Source: Perognathus longimembris pacificus
Taxonomy: Eukaryota > Chordata > Mammalia > Rodentia > Heteromyidae
Direction of reading: 5' to 3'
Assembly: GCF_023159225.1 (NCBI RefSeq)
Contig: NC_063161.1
Span: 6,571,580 to 6,635,579 of the forward strand
DNA length: 64,000 nucleotides
In this document: one piece after another, positions 26,071 through 39,000 of the stretch
How positions within the stretch are numbered: the stretch's first letter is position 1
How the letters are laid out: each line of letters starts with the position of its first letter
Notes under the pieces: generated by a model
Told to the model about the DNA's origin: nothing
Database searches by the model: none
What the model saw: only the letters and a program-made list of their open reading frames with translations
Made by a program: the position numbers and the translations under genes

Positions 26071-28536
26071 CCAGTGGCTAAAATCTAGAAAGCTCAATGA
26101 ATGTGACTGCCCTCTTTTGGGGATTTCATGCTTCTTTTGATTATGACTGCAAATGAGCCTGAGAGAATGAGCATACCTAGGGCTTTGTGGGCAATTGAAA
26201 TGGTTGATACCTTCCTGTCACGTGACAGTTCATGCAGCTATTTCTAAGTATTTCTGATGCACAGCTCTTCTTTGGAAGGATGGTCTAAACCTGCTACTAA
26301 CATCTTGCTATTTAACACGTTTATCCTGAAGCACAGAGATAGCTAAATTACCAGCTTACATATACACGTTTGGGCTGGTTGCTGGTGACTCACACCAGCT
26401 ACTCAGGAGGCTGAGATCTGAGGACTGAAGTCTGAAGCCAGCCTCGGCAGAAAAGTCACCCAGACTCTTCAATTAACCAGCAAAAAAGCCAAACGTGGAG
26501 CTGCGGCTCCAGTGGTAGAGCACCAGCCTTGAGCGTAAAAAGCTGAACAAGAGTGCAAGGCCAAAGGATCTTGAGCTGAAACCCCAGTAATGGCACGAAA
26601 ATAAATGAAGATATTCATAGAAGTGTGCTTCCGTTTCCTTGGTCCCTTTTCTGTACTGGCCAGGGGGCGAGGGGAAGTACCTGATGATGACGATGATACT
26701 GTCGAAGATGTTGTAAGGGTTTCGCAGGTAGTCAAAGAGCCCGAAGGCAGCGAGCTTCAGGATCATCTCCAGAGCGAACATGCTAGTGAAGACCACATTG
26801 CAGATCTCCAAGACGTTGGTCAGCTCCTCCGGCTGTGGGGACATTGGGAAAGGGGAAAGGTGACCCTGTGGCCTGTGTCATCGCCCCTCAACTCTGCCAC
26901 CTTGGGGTTCTTCCTGCAAGATCCACTTCCCCCAAACTCAGAAGTGGTCCCCACATTGCCCGCAGAGAGAACTGCCACGGCTCCCACTGCAGGGCACAGG
27001 CGGGCACCTGCTGCCTGCCAAGCATGGCCCACGCACAGAACACTGCTACAATGGCTCTCGGAGGACGCTGAGACCCCAAGGGGTCGAGAGAAAGGCCCAA
27101 AGCCACCGGCGCGGTCCCAGGGCTGCCCCGCGGTTTCTAGCAGCAGATGGTGACCTGCAAAGGGCCGGTCCCCTCCGCCACTCAGCCTTCCTTCCCTTAT
27201 CCATGAGTAGGGGTCCCTCCAAACCCCTCCTCTTCCCTCATGGCTCCTCTGGGAGCCCAGGAAGGATCGGCCTGGTGATCACGGTGGTGCCAGTCGACTG
27301 AAGAGCCATTTGTTCCACCCTGACCATGTGCTCCTTGCTGAGCCTGACGCCCAACAGCCGGCCAGGCCCCCACTGGCCTCCCGCTGAAGAGGCAAGGAAA
27401 CTGAGGTGGGGCTCAGCGGGAGTGAACGGAGCAGGGCGGGCTGCTGCTCTAAGTCAGACTCCAAGCTACGGCCCCATCACAGGACTGGAGCCTCACCTGA
27501 GCCCTCCCACCCCGTCATTCATTCACACCCCCCCCCACTCATTCATTCACTCGTCCTTCTGCCATCTGCGTCTTCTGCTGGAAGACCCGTGGGGGTTTTG
27601 CTGCAATGTTCTGGGCTTTGCTCCTGCGGTGGACCAGCTCTCGCCTAGTGGCAAAGCCCCACAAGCCACGCTCACAAAGCAGGCCCAGCACTCAGGACAA
27701 GAGGGCCACTGAGGGCAGGTGGAGGGCAGTGTCGGGAAGCCAGAACTCCTGAGGGAAGCGCCATCTCAGCAGAGATCCAAGACAGTTGGCGACGGAGACG
27801 CAGAGAGGGTGCTGGGCCGCCCAGCCACTGCAGGGGCTGGGTTGGAAGGTGAGCGCAAGGACCACAGCGGGCGGCCTCCCCGGAGCCAGCTCAGCCCTCC
27901 CGCAGGGAGCGACAGGGAGCCCTGGGGGGGCTGACTTTGATTCCAGGTAGCTTAAAAGGAGAAGGGAAACTAAAAACCACCCAGCCCCCAGCTTTCCGCC
28001 TAGCTCCCGGGAAACCCAATCACACCGCCAGCTCCTCTCGCCAGCCCAGATGAAAGAGGATGGGCCGTCTCCATCTGCAAATACATTTGACACGACACAA
28101 AACGGTCTCGAGAGGGGAGTGGGGGGGCCCCCTGAGAGACCTCCTCCTCGCGGGGAGGGCTCAGATACTGCTCGGAGCGGCCATGTTCCGGCCCACGCCA
28201 ACCGCGGCCGTGGGGGTGAGGAAGGCGGGGGCTGACAGCCCACGCTGGCCACGCACGCGGGTGTTGGCGGGCGCGCTCCCGCGCTCCGCTCCGCCAGCAG
28301 GGCCGCTGCTGTCCCCCAAAGGTCACCGCGGGCTCCCTTCCCCGCAGCAGCTGCCGCTCCAGGCTCTGCACACCTGTTACCCTTCTCCTAATGGGCCGTC
28401 CGTCGCTCCCCAAAGCATTCTTCCGGGAGAGAGACAGGCTGGGGCGCGGCAGCGGGATGCACGTAACACACCGAGCACGCGAGAGGCTGGGAGGCAGCGT
28501 GGGACAGGGCCAGGACAGAGCCACGGGGAGATGGGC

Positions 28537-28567
<31 letters not shown>

Positions 28568-31500
28568 TGAGCATGGGGCTCAGGCAGCAAAGACAGAGCG
28601 TGGAGATTCAGAGATACGCACGGAGAAAACCACCCACGGACATAAAATAAAATTTTAACAAAAGGACTGGGATGACCTAGTACCACAGAAAGCACAGGCC
28701 TCAAGGTCACTGGGGATGAGGGGCCGTCCCGGCCCCCTGCCTGCCCTGCCCTTTGCACACTCTCTTCCACACTCAGGGTCCGTGGGAGATGTCTGAGCTG
28801 TCTGTCTCGTTGAGGACCTCATTGCTCGGGAATTCATCTCTGGTGCTACGGTCCCCCAGGAAGCCTAGCTTGACTACCGTTCACATCCAAGCCTCTGCTC
28901 CTTGAACCCTTCTGGGGTTTAAATCCTAGCCAGGGGCGGGGGGGGGGGAGGGGAAGCCCTGGGGGCTCACGCCTGTAATCCTGGCCACTGAGGAAGCTGA
29001 GATCTGACAATCCCAATGCAAAGCCAGCCCGGGCAGGGAAGTCTGCGAGACTCCAAATGGCCACCAGAAAACGGAAGGTGACGCTGTGGCTCAAAGCGGT
29101 AGAGAGCTAGCCTTGAGCAAAAAAAGCCCAGGTACAGCGCTCAGGCCCTCAGTTCAAACCCTAGGGCTGGGGAGGGGGGCGGGGGGGAATGGTAGCCACT
29201 AAGCCAGCCCATCTTCATTATCCCAAAGTCACCCTGGACCTGGGGTGGCGGCGACTTGACAGGGACTCCAGAAAGGAGAACGACGTGGGCTGAGCCCCTG
29301 GAAGTCCCCTGGGAAGTGGGCCCTGACTTGTGGGGTGAGCTCCATCCCAGGGAGGGGCTCTGCACCCTGGCCTGCTGCCCATTCAGCCCTGACCATCCTC
29401 CAGGCGCAGGGCAAGGGGAGCCCAGGGGGAGACATGGGCCCACCGGGGGGCTCCAGAAGAGAGAAGTAGAGTCAGACTTGTCACCCAGGCTGTCACCCCC
29501 GGGGAGGGGGGGCCCAGGCCACAGTTTAGGGGGGAAAGAGTGGGCCCCCTCACGCCTACCCTGCCAAGTCTGTCCCCCAGTCATGGTTCACTCTGCAGAC
29601 AGAGCTCCCTGATGTCAACTCCAACCCGACCGTCCACAACTGCTGAGCACACTCGGGGCCTGGCCACATCGACAGAGAGAGCCCCTCCACCTCCCCAAGC
29701 TGTGTCCCCAGAGGCGATGAGGCACCCACTCCGCCTGCCCCCGGGGGCCGCTGCCAGAGGACCCGCCCCCCACCTCCCCCATTACAGCAGTGACCTCCCT
29801 AAGGGCCATGGACACCCTAAGTTTTGTTCCCCGTGACCGGAGAGGCTGGGTGACCAGTCCAGAGCTTGCCCTAGGCGCCCTACGGTGTCACACAGATCTC
29901 CCGGCCGGCCTGGCTCGTGTGGTCGTCCGTCCCTCCTCCTCCTCCCCCGTGTCCTGGGTGGCCTCTCTCTGTGGGTGCCACCTTAGCAGGGAATGCTCAG
30001 AATAAACTTGGGGGTGGATCAGTTCCCGCGGAGCAATGTCTGGGGAAGCAAAAAATACCAGCCGGCCCTGCACAGAGCACCACCAAACAATGGCTGCCAC
30101 TCGGAGCGGCTTTAAAAAAAGAACATTTTAAAAATGCTTCCTCCTCCTCACTTTTTCTTTAATTAATTTTTGTGGCTCCAGACAGCGGATGGTAAACTCA
30201 CCCGAGGCTGGTGGCAGAAGGCTCAAACAAAAGTCTGGCCGCTCGGGACTGAGTCACGAGGGCCCGACTGAGCGCCAGAATTCCCGGTGCCCTGGCCCTT
30301 CCCAGCCCCCCTGGGGGCGCGGGGACCCACAGATCCCCAGCCAGAGGAGGTGTGGCCTCTCCAGTTGCTCTAGAAGTGGGGGGGGGGGCTGTGGGAGGGG
30401 GGGCAGTTGTGAGGACTCAGGTTCACCAGGCTGGTTTAGGGCCTGGCCCTTAGGAGGTGCTCCGTGAGTCGTGTCCCGTTCCTAAGGCGAGGGCACCAAG
30501 TCAGCATGGACCGTCCACCCGGGCGGGAGCTCCTCCCAGCCTAGTGGGGACCACCTTGTGGTATCTGCTATCCCCAGGGAAGAGGTGCCACCCGAGGGCT
30601 GGTGGCTCACACCTGTAATCCTACGCAGGAGACAGATCTGAGGATCATGGTTCAAAGCCTGCCCAAGCACTAAAGTCTGGGAGACTCTTACATCCAATGA
30701 ACCACTCCAAAAAGGCAGAAATGGAAGGGTGGCTCAAGTGAGTATTAGAGCGCCAGCCTGGAGTGAAAAAGTTCAGGGACCGATGCCCAGGCCAAAAGTT
30801 CAGGGATGGTGCCCAATTCTGGCACACGAAAGAAAAGGGACGGAAGGGAAGGGAAGAGAAGGGCAGGGAAGGAAAGGAGGAAAGAAGGGAGGGAGGGAGG
30901 GAGGGAGGGAGGGAGGGAGGGAGGGAGGGAGGGAGGGAGGGAGGGAGGATAAGTAATAGGTAGACAGACAGACAGACCCACAGCTCCTGCAGAGTGGGCG
31001 GAAGACATGGAGGGGGCAGCCTTGGAGGCCCTGCGCAGGTTTCAGCAAGGACTGCAGACAGGATGGAGGGCAGAGCACGGGCCCCCCTCGCTGTGGGGGG
31101 GCCCTTGGAGGGATTCAGGGAAGCAGGACCCTGCACTGTGCTAACAAACTGGTCTGTGAAAAACAGCCCGATGTGTAGCATCTGCCAATTTCCATGGTGT
31201 AAATACTTCCTCCATAGTGAAACAACTGCTTGTAAAATTCCCACACGAGGAAACTGGCTCTCTCCAGCTGGCTCCCACAAGCCACGGGCAGCCCCCAGCT
31301 CTGGTACGGCAGGCCTCAGACATGCCAGCCCCCCGATGAGAGCTGCCCCCCACCCCGTCCCGCGGCCTGTGTGCCAGGGCCGTATGGGAGGAGGGGCCCA
31401 GGCAGCCTGCCTTCCCGGCTTCACCCTGCGGAGCCCTCCCCGGCCCTCCAGGGGGACCTTTTTAATTAAGTCAGGATAGCTGATGAACCAGCAGCACCCC

Positions 31501-31954
31501 AGGGGCCGAGTGCCAGTGAATTGCGTGGAGCCCGTGCCTGGGAAGCCGATGAACCGGGACTGAGCGTGGGACCCCCACCGGGCACAGAGCGGGGGCTCAC
31601 AGGAAGAAGCTGGCTACGCCGAGGGATTCTAGAGACGCAGACCGCGTCCTGACTGCCTGAGAGGGGCTCAAGGCAGGGCCTCCCCTTCCCAGGCCTCGGC
31701 AGTGCAGCTGCCAAGTAGGGGTGCTGTAGAAGAGCCACGCCCCCAGGGCCCCCGAGCCAGAAAACAGTGTTTGTCCAAATGGATCCAGGACTTGTCATCC
31801 AGTCTCTCACCTCAGGCGCAGACTGGGGAGATCTGTGCAGCACAGGGTGCAAAGAAGTGACCCCCTCCTTCCCATCCCCTCACCCTACGGAACACACACA
31901 CACACACCCACACACACACCCAAGCTGAAGCACGGCCCTGGGCTGGGCACTGAG

Positions 31955-32002
<48 letters not shown>

Positions 32003-32790
32003 CTCAATTCAGCCAGGGGCAAGTAGACAGACACACGGACACGCAGGCCCAGCCAGGCACAGGCCTGGATCCCCTCTCCCCTCCCCCCCGCCCCAGTTAG
32101 CCCGAGCCCGGCACTCCACCGCACTAGCCTGCTCGTGGTGCTCGATGCCCATGCTGACGGTGTTGACCAAGATGGCCATCATAATGCCCCGGTTGAAGTA
32201 CTTGCTGTCCACGATGCCCCGCAGCTTGGCTCGCGTTTCCCGCCATACATCCTTGCACAGCCAGGCCGGCCCGTCTGGCTGCTCCTCCTCGTCTTCCTTC
32301 CCCAGGCCCGAGGAAGCCCCCTCCTCGCTGGTCTGGGACCCGTGCCCATGGGCCTCGGCCTCTCCAGAGCCCCCGGAGCCTGAGCCCTCCTGGCCCGAGT
32401 CGGTGCTGCCCAGGCCTGAGGGTCGCCGGCCTGCCTCCTGCCGGCAGCGTGAACAGTGGGCAGGGTCGGAGGCCAGCGTGGCGGAGACGGGCTGCACCAG
32501 CGTGTGGGGAGTGGGGTCCAAGGGGCTGTGCCGAGGGCACAGCTCTGAAAAGCAAACAGAGGGCAGCATCAGAGCCAGCCGCTGGCAGCTCATTCCTACG
32601 ATCCTTAGCCACTCAGGGTGCTGAGATCTGAGCATCCGGCTTGAAGACGGCCTAGGCAGAAAACGTCGATGAGACTCTTGTCTCCAATTAACCGGCAAAA
32701 GGCTAGAAGTGAAGCCATGGCTCAAGTGGTAGAGTGCCGTCCTTGAGCCAGAAAGCCCAGGCCCTGAATTCAAACCCCATACCAGCATGT

Positions 32791-32837
<47 letters not shown>

Positions 32838-35800
32838 AAAACCCAGCCATCAGTTCCATACCCGATCCAACCAACCCTCTGGAGACCCACAGGGTCCGCC
32901 CAGAACAAGCCAGCCCCACCCAGAGAGGCCTGGTCTGCCCTGGGGAAGGGACATGCTCTCTTAAGGCTTTGGCCCTGTGTAGTGACAAAGCCAGGCTCTT
33001 ATAGAAGAAAGTGGACGCCCCTCAGAGGAGCCATGACCTTCCCGAGCTCCCCATCCCTGTGTAGACAGGAGATGGCAGGTGACCTGGAGCCCCAGGCCAG
33101 GCCAGGTCTCACTCTGGAAGCCCCAGGACTTCCCTCCACTCTAGTGAGAGTCAGAGGGCTGGGGGGTAGGGGGTGGCTTTGCCCTCTCTACTACCCATGA
33201 GGGGTGGGGCTTTCACCTTCTCCTAGCCTGTGGGCAGTGTGGCTTTCTCTCCAGGGCCTGCCTGCAAGGGGCTTGGCTTTCACCCTCCCTCCTGTCCCCG
33301 GGGGGCGGGGGGAGAGGGGGGGCATGACTTTCATCCTCTCCACCCCCTAGGAATCTCTGAGAAGCTAGGCTGGCCTTGAACTCCAGTGCTGTGATCTGCC
33401 AACCAGCACAGAGAGGCTTCACAGAGGCCTCGCTCTGATTGGTTCGGCTTCTTTATGTTTTTCCCAAAATAAACACATTTTGCTTGTGTAAGCAAAAAAA
33501 AAAAAAAAAGTGGTGTCAAAGAGAAAGAAAAGCCTGTGATGTCTACGCTTCATTACACACTTGCCTCCAGATGTCCCCTAATCCTGGGTCAGGGCTCCTG
33601 GACTCATGCACACTCTGTAACCAGATGCCCAGGAACTGCTTCGGCCCTGGAGGGCAGGTCAAAGCCCTCCCCAGTCCCACGTCATTGCTCCCACAGTGGG
33701 GAACAGAGTTGGGGGGGCCCAAGGCCCCCTGAGACCTCCCACCAGTGCTAAGGAGAAAGGATGGGGGCACAGGAAGCCCCAATAAGTAAACACCCTCCCA
33801 AGTCCTCTAGGAAAGCAGATGACAGACCCCAGAACCCCTACCACCTCCCTGCGGGGCCAGCACCGCCCCCCCCCCACCTGGAGCCTCCTCCCCGGCCACG
33901 CCTGACCTGCCAGCTTTAAAAACAAGGGGTGGCAGCTCCGAGGAGGAATTTTCCTGCTGGCCTCCCAGACTCCCAGAGTGAGCGTCCTGGGGTGCAGCCT
34001 GGGGCTCTGAACCCCTGTGGCTCACGATCACATGGCCAGCCCCGCTCCACAGAAGCAGGCGGAGCCCTGCGGTGGGGCTGCGGGGCCTGAGGATCACCCA
34101 GGGAGCGGCTGGCCACACTCTGCAGCTGCTCCAGGGAACCGCCCAGGGACCACGACGTCCTCAGCCGCGACTGGGAGAAAGCAGGCTGGCCCTGGCCTGG
34201 CCCCGGGGCCCTGAGGGGCCTCCTCCAAGGGTTGATGCATTGGCCCCTGGAGGCAGACACTCAGCAAAGACACCCCCCCCCTGCACCCCTGGCATGCCAC
34301 GTGACTGAGCTTCGTCACAGATGTACTGGGCTACCTTCTGTGACACCCTCATCTCATTGCACCCCAATTTCTCATCTGAAAGTTGGGGATGACACGGCCA
34401 GTCTGGCCCCCTTCACAGGGCTGCTTCACAGACCAAATGCACTCCAAGGATACCCCATCCTGAACCTGAGCCCCCAGACACAAGCTGGGAACGCTCAGTA
34501 CGAGAAACGGCCTAGAGGCAGGAGCAAAACACTGGGTGCAGATTATCCCAACACACCAGGCCTTTGGGGGCGGGGGGGGGGGTGGTGGTGAGGGAAAGGT
34601 CGTGGCCCTGGGTGCCCAGTGTTCTGGTAAGCAGGGAGCAGCAGAGGTGACGCAGTCTGCGGCCCCCAGGGCTGCTCTAAAGACTGAAGGCAGATCATTG
34701 CACGCTCTTCAGTGGCTCCTGGGATACCCTAGAAGTGAACTCCTTAGGGCAGCAGGAGGCCCCGAGCTCCCAGGCAATAAACCACCCACATTCGAAAAGT
34801 CCCGGGGACCTGAGCCCACCAGAGCCCTCTCGAGTGCCCGGCAGCTGTGACTCAGGGTGGCTTCCGAGTCCCCGGAGAGTGGCACAGCAGCCTTGGGGGC
34901 GGGGGGGCACTTACTATAGTGCCTGGGCTCCTTGGTGTGGGGCCCGGGCTTGGCAGGGGCCGGTGCCCCCGGGCCCTGGCGCCGGCTCTGCAGGGCCTGA
35001 TAGAGGCCCAGGGCCCGGCGCTTGGCTTTGCGCAGGATGTGGCACACGTATTGGAAGATCTCCTCGTAGCAGTCGCCGGGCTCGGCGTAGCTGGCCACCG
35101 TGCTGGAGGACAGGTAGCGCTGCCTCTGCTCCAGCATCAGCCGGTGCTCCCGCTGCTTGGTCTCGGAGAACTGGGTTGCTATGACAACGAGGCACAGGTT
35201 GATCATGAAGAAGGAGCCCACCTGTGACCAGCGGGAGGAAAGGACAGGGACAGAGGGGACGGTGGGGTGAGGGAGGCAGAGGTGAAGGAGGGGCCGGACG
35301 ACACGGAGAGTGCCGGGGAGACGGGAAGAGGGAGAGACAGACGAGGCAGAGGCGGAAATGGGGAAAGAAGAGGGGGTAAGGACAGGTCAGAGACGTGAAA
35401 CGGAGAAAAGGGGCGGAGCCGGGAGACAGGCGAGAGCCGGGGTGCCGAGAGCACAACGGGTGGAGAGGGCAGGCTCAGGGAGGACGCAATCCAAGGGTGT
35501 GGGTGCAGAGGTCAGAGGTCGAGACAGCGGAGGGGCAAGGAAGGGGGACGGGGGGGGGGGGGGGGACAGAGAGACAGAGGCACAGACACAGACGGGGACA
35601 GGAAAAGATCTCTGAGAGGCCTGGCTCTACAGAAAGGCCCAACCAGAGCGGCTGCTAAGCCAAGCCCGGGGGTCCCAAGCCCTGGCCCACAGCTCGCGGG
35701 GGGGGGGGGGGCCACCGCGTCCAGGGAGGGGCCGCTCGGGCAAGGTACGCCGAGGACGTTTCCCGTCCGAAGGGAGCACTGGGGCTGCAGTGGAGGCCCG

Positions 35801-36031
35801 AGGACCCCCACCGGCGGCGTGGCCCGGGCCGGGCACCCTGCTCTCGGGTCTAGGCAGCGTGTTGGCTCAGACGGAGCCCCTGCACCCTGCCAGCACCAGC
35901 AAACTCAGCGTCCTCGGCTCTCCTGGCACCCTCCAGCCTGGGCAGAGCCAACTGGGATCCCACGAGGTTGCAACAAGGACAGCAGGATACATTTACTGAG
36001 CACTCAAGAGCCCATTTCATGTGGACTTTGG

Positions 36032-36078
<47 letters not shown>

Positions 36079-39000
36079 GGGGGTGGGGGGGCAGGGGAGA
36101 GAGCCAGCCAGTATTGGGCCTTGACCTCAGAGCCTAACACAAGCTTTTTTGCTCAAGACTGAAGCTCTACCACTTGAGCCATGGCTCTTGGCTGGTTAAC
36201 TGGAGCGAAGAAGTCTTGTGGCCTTTTCTGCCTGGGCTGGCTCTAACCAAGAGCTGCAGATCTCAGCTTCCCGAAGAGCTGGGATTCCAGGCGTGAGCCA
36301 CCAGCGTCCGGCTCAGACTCTATTCTTCACTCCACCAGCAGGAAGCAGACAGAGCCTTTCCCAGCCCCTCCGGAACCCAGGGCTCCTCTAGCAACCCCAG
36401 CGGTCTCTGTTTCCCTTCCGCAGGACTCGGACCCACTCCGTGGGTAACCCCTGACAGGAAGGCTCGCAGCTGGTGCCGCTCCGGTCAGCCACGGGCTTGT
36501 CCTCACTCCCCACCCCCACGCGAGGTCCACCAGCTCAGGATGGGGCACCGTCCCCGCGCGGCCAAAGCACGCCCTCGCCCACCCCTGGAGATGCCCGCCT
36601 CGCTCCGGCAGGGAGGAAGACAGCTCTTCCCCCCCCCCCCCCAGTGAGTCACCTCCACAATTGGGAATTGTGCCATGACTGAAGCTGCAGTCAGGCATGA
36701 CAAGGAAGATGCGCCGGCTCTGGGGACTCTGTGGGAAGAGGCAGGAGGGGCTGGCCCGGAAGGGTAGATAGAGCCTTCCCGATCTTTCTACCGTTCATTC
36801 ACCCATGCATTCGCTCACTCACGCATTCATTCATGCATCCACCCATCCATCACCCACTCTTGACAGCTCAAAGTGCAGAGCCGCCCCCTTCCTGCTTTCC
36901 TGAGAGGCAAGAGAGCCTCAAACATCCCGGGGAACCCCAGCAGGCCACCCTAGGGCTGACCTCTGTCCACGAGCAGCCCCGGGCTTTCCGACACTCCTGT
37001 CTCCAGCCCTAGGAACGGGGGCGGGGTGTGGGTGGGGGGGACACAAGCCCTAGCCCTGCAGAAGCTCCAGGCGGGGGCTGCACCCTCGGCTAAGGTCACA
37101 ATAAGAATGTATTCCTAGAGGCACGAGCAGAGAAAGATAAGCAGAAGCAACCGGCTGGACTTCAATGTCTAGAAATGAAAAATGAAGGCCATCGAAGGTG
37201 ATGGATGCTTCCAGCAGCCCCTTCCATCACGGGCTAGTCAGCTGCATTTACCAAGAGTCCTTCCTGCTGCCTCCCCCCTGCTCCGCGGAGGGCTCCCCGA
37301 GGACCCGGCCCTCCTCCACTCCCCGTCCCCCCGGGCCCAAGCATGCGCTGAGCCCCAGCTCCCCGGCACTTACTATGATGAGCAGAATGAAATAGATGAA
37401 GTTGTAGAAGGAGTGCGCGTCCATCACATAGTACATGATCTCCACCCAGCCTTCCAGGGTGATCACCTGCGGGACCAGAGCACCAAGCCTGACGCGCCGG
37501 CCCGGGAGCAGCTCACGCTGAGGCCCTACTATGTGCTGGGCTGCATAACGCACGGCAATTCCATCCCCAAGGAACGGGGGGTCCCCAGAGGGGAGGACAC
37601 TGGCTCAACACCACACCACCGGAGCCCAGCCACTTCCCGGCCACAATCCCAGGGCGGGGCAGGGGGAGGGGAGAAGGGGGGGCAGGCTGGAAAAGCAAGG
37701 GTCTCTGTGCTTTGGCTCAGGCTCACTACCTGGGCCCCTTAACCCCTTGAGCCCCACTTGCTTCCTCAGTAGGCAGGATGACAGAGCCCCTAGCAGGGCT
37801 GGGGTGCAGCCTGGCTGAGCAGGGAGTGGGGACCGGTTAAAGTTGGCACAACCGTCCCTCCACCTATCCTTCCCCCCCCCAGGATCCTTCCAGAAAGGAG
37901 CCTGGGGCAGCCTGGGGAGAAACAGATGCAGAGACCTCTCCTGCATGCCGGGGACAAAGCCTCAGAGCCGGAGCCCCGAGCTGAGCTGAGCTGAGCTGAG
38001 CAGCTCCCCGCTCTCAGCTCCCCGTCCTCTGAACCCCCGCTCCCTTCCTCAGTGGCTGCTGGGCTCCCCCCCCCCCACACACACACACAGGCTCTGGCCC
38101 AGGTTCTGACGAGATGACCACGACGGCAGGCCACCGCCTCCGCGGAGCCCTCCAGGAATCTTATCTGTACCCTGAGCAGATCTCCCCGCCAGATCCGCGG
38201 GGGCCTCCAGGCTTTGGGGTGGGCCCGGGTGGGACGAAACTCCATTTAACACTCGTGTGACGCGAGGGCCTGGCACACTTCCTCTCCGTGAACCTCGGGG
38301 CCTCAGCCGGGGAGGCTTCCGTCGTGCGCCGCCCGCCCCAGCGTGCCAGGGTGCCGGGGTGCCACCCCCCCCTCACCTGGAAGATGACGATCCAGGCGTA
38401 GCCGATGTTGTCGAAGTTGATGGCGCCCTTGTGGGGGTTGGCGCTGCCTGTGCGGCACACGTTGTAGTAGCGGTTCCAGTTGACGCACAGCCCGCTGGCG
38501 TTGAGGTCCTGGCGCCCGGCCCCGAAGTCGTAGACGTCGTCCTTGGACAGGCAGCACTCGCGGCCCTGCTCCTTGAGCGGGGGGATCTCGTGACAGCCCA
38601 TGATGCCGTTGTCCCCCGACAGAGAGCAGATGAAGGGCATCTCGTCGTCCTCCTCGGGCTGGTAGTAGGGCGGCAGGGCCACGTCCCCTTGTCTGTGGAA
38701 TGGAGACGTCAGGAGCACCGTGGCTGCTCCAGGCCCACCGGGGGGCCTGCACCGACCTCCGTCTAGCTCCTGGTCTGACACACCCACCTTCCAGGCCCCC
38801 GTCACTTGACAAGCACGTGCTGGATCTCACTGATCTAGAAGATGAGGGCGAGACCTCTGTCCGCCCATCTCCGCCACGTGTGCAGCCCCGGGCCGGTCCC
38901 TGCCCCTTTCCTGCCATGGACTTTTCTCATCCATAAATCACAGACAGTCCCTACCCTGCCCACCCTGGAGACTAAGCTGCGTTTCACCACACTCCTGTCC

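Larger units (their letters stand above)
26833..32128 (-). other. CACNA1I: Intron 10 (5.3 kb)
   Basis: Contains the CAGA run, SINEs at 28950 and 30597, the purine array at 30838 and two CA runs near the 5' end. AT-rich TTTAATTAATTTTT sits at about 30158-30172 and TTTTTAATTAAG at 31459-31470. Bounded by a candidate GC donor (gene-sense 5' end) and a CCACAG acceptor. Confidence 0.7.
32545..37373 (-). other. CACNA1I: Introns 7-9 region around exon 8
   Basis: 32545-34914 holds the SINE at 32590, a CA run, and GC-rich unique sequence; the human-type I-II linker cassette was sought here and not seen. 35222-37373 holds G runs (35550-35564, 35699-35712), the GA run and the SINE at 36118. Confidence 0.65.

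Noticed and set aside
32123..32128. Using the GT four bases downstream as the exon 10 donor
   Set aside because: It would shift the frame at the exon 10-11 junction, whereas the GC donor keeps it exactly.
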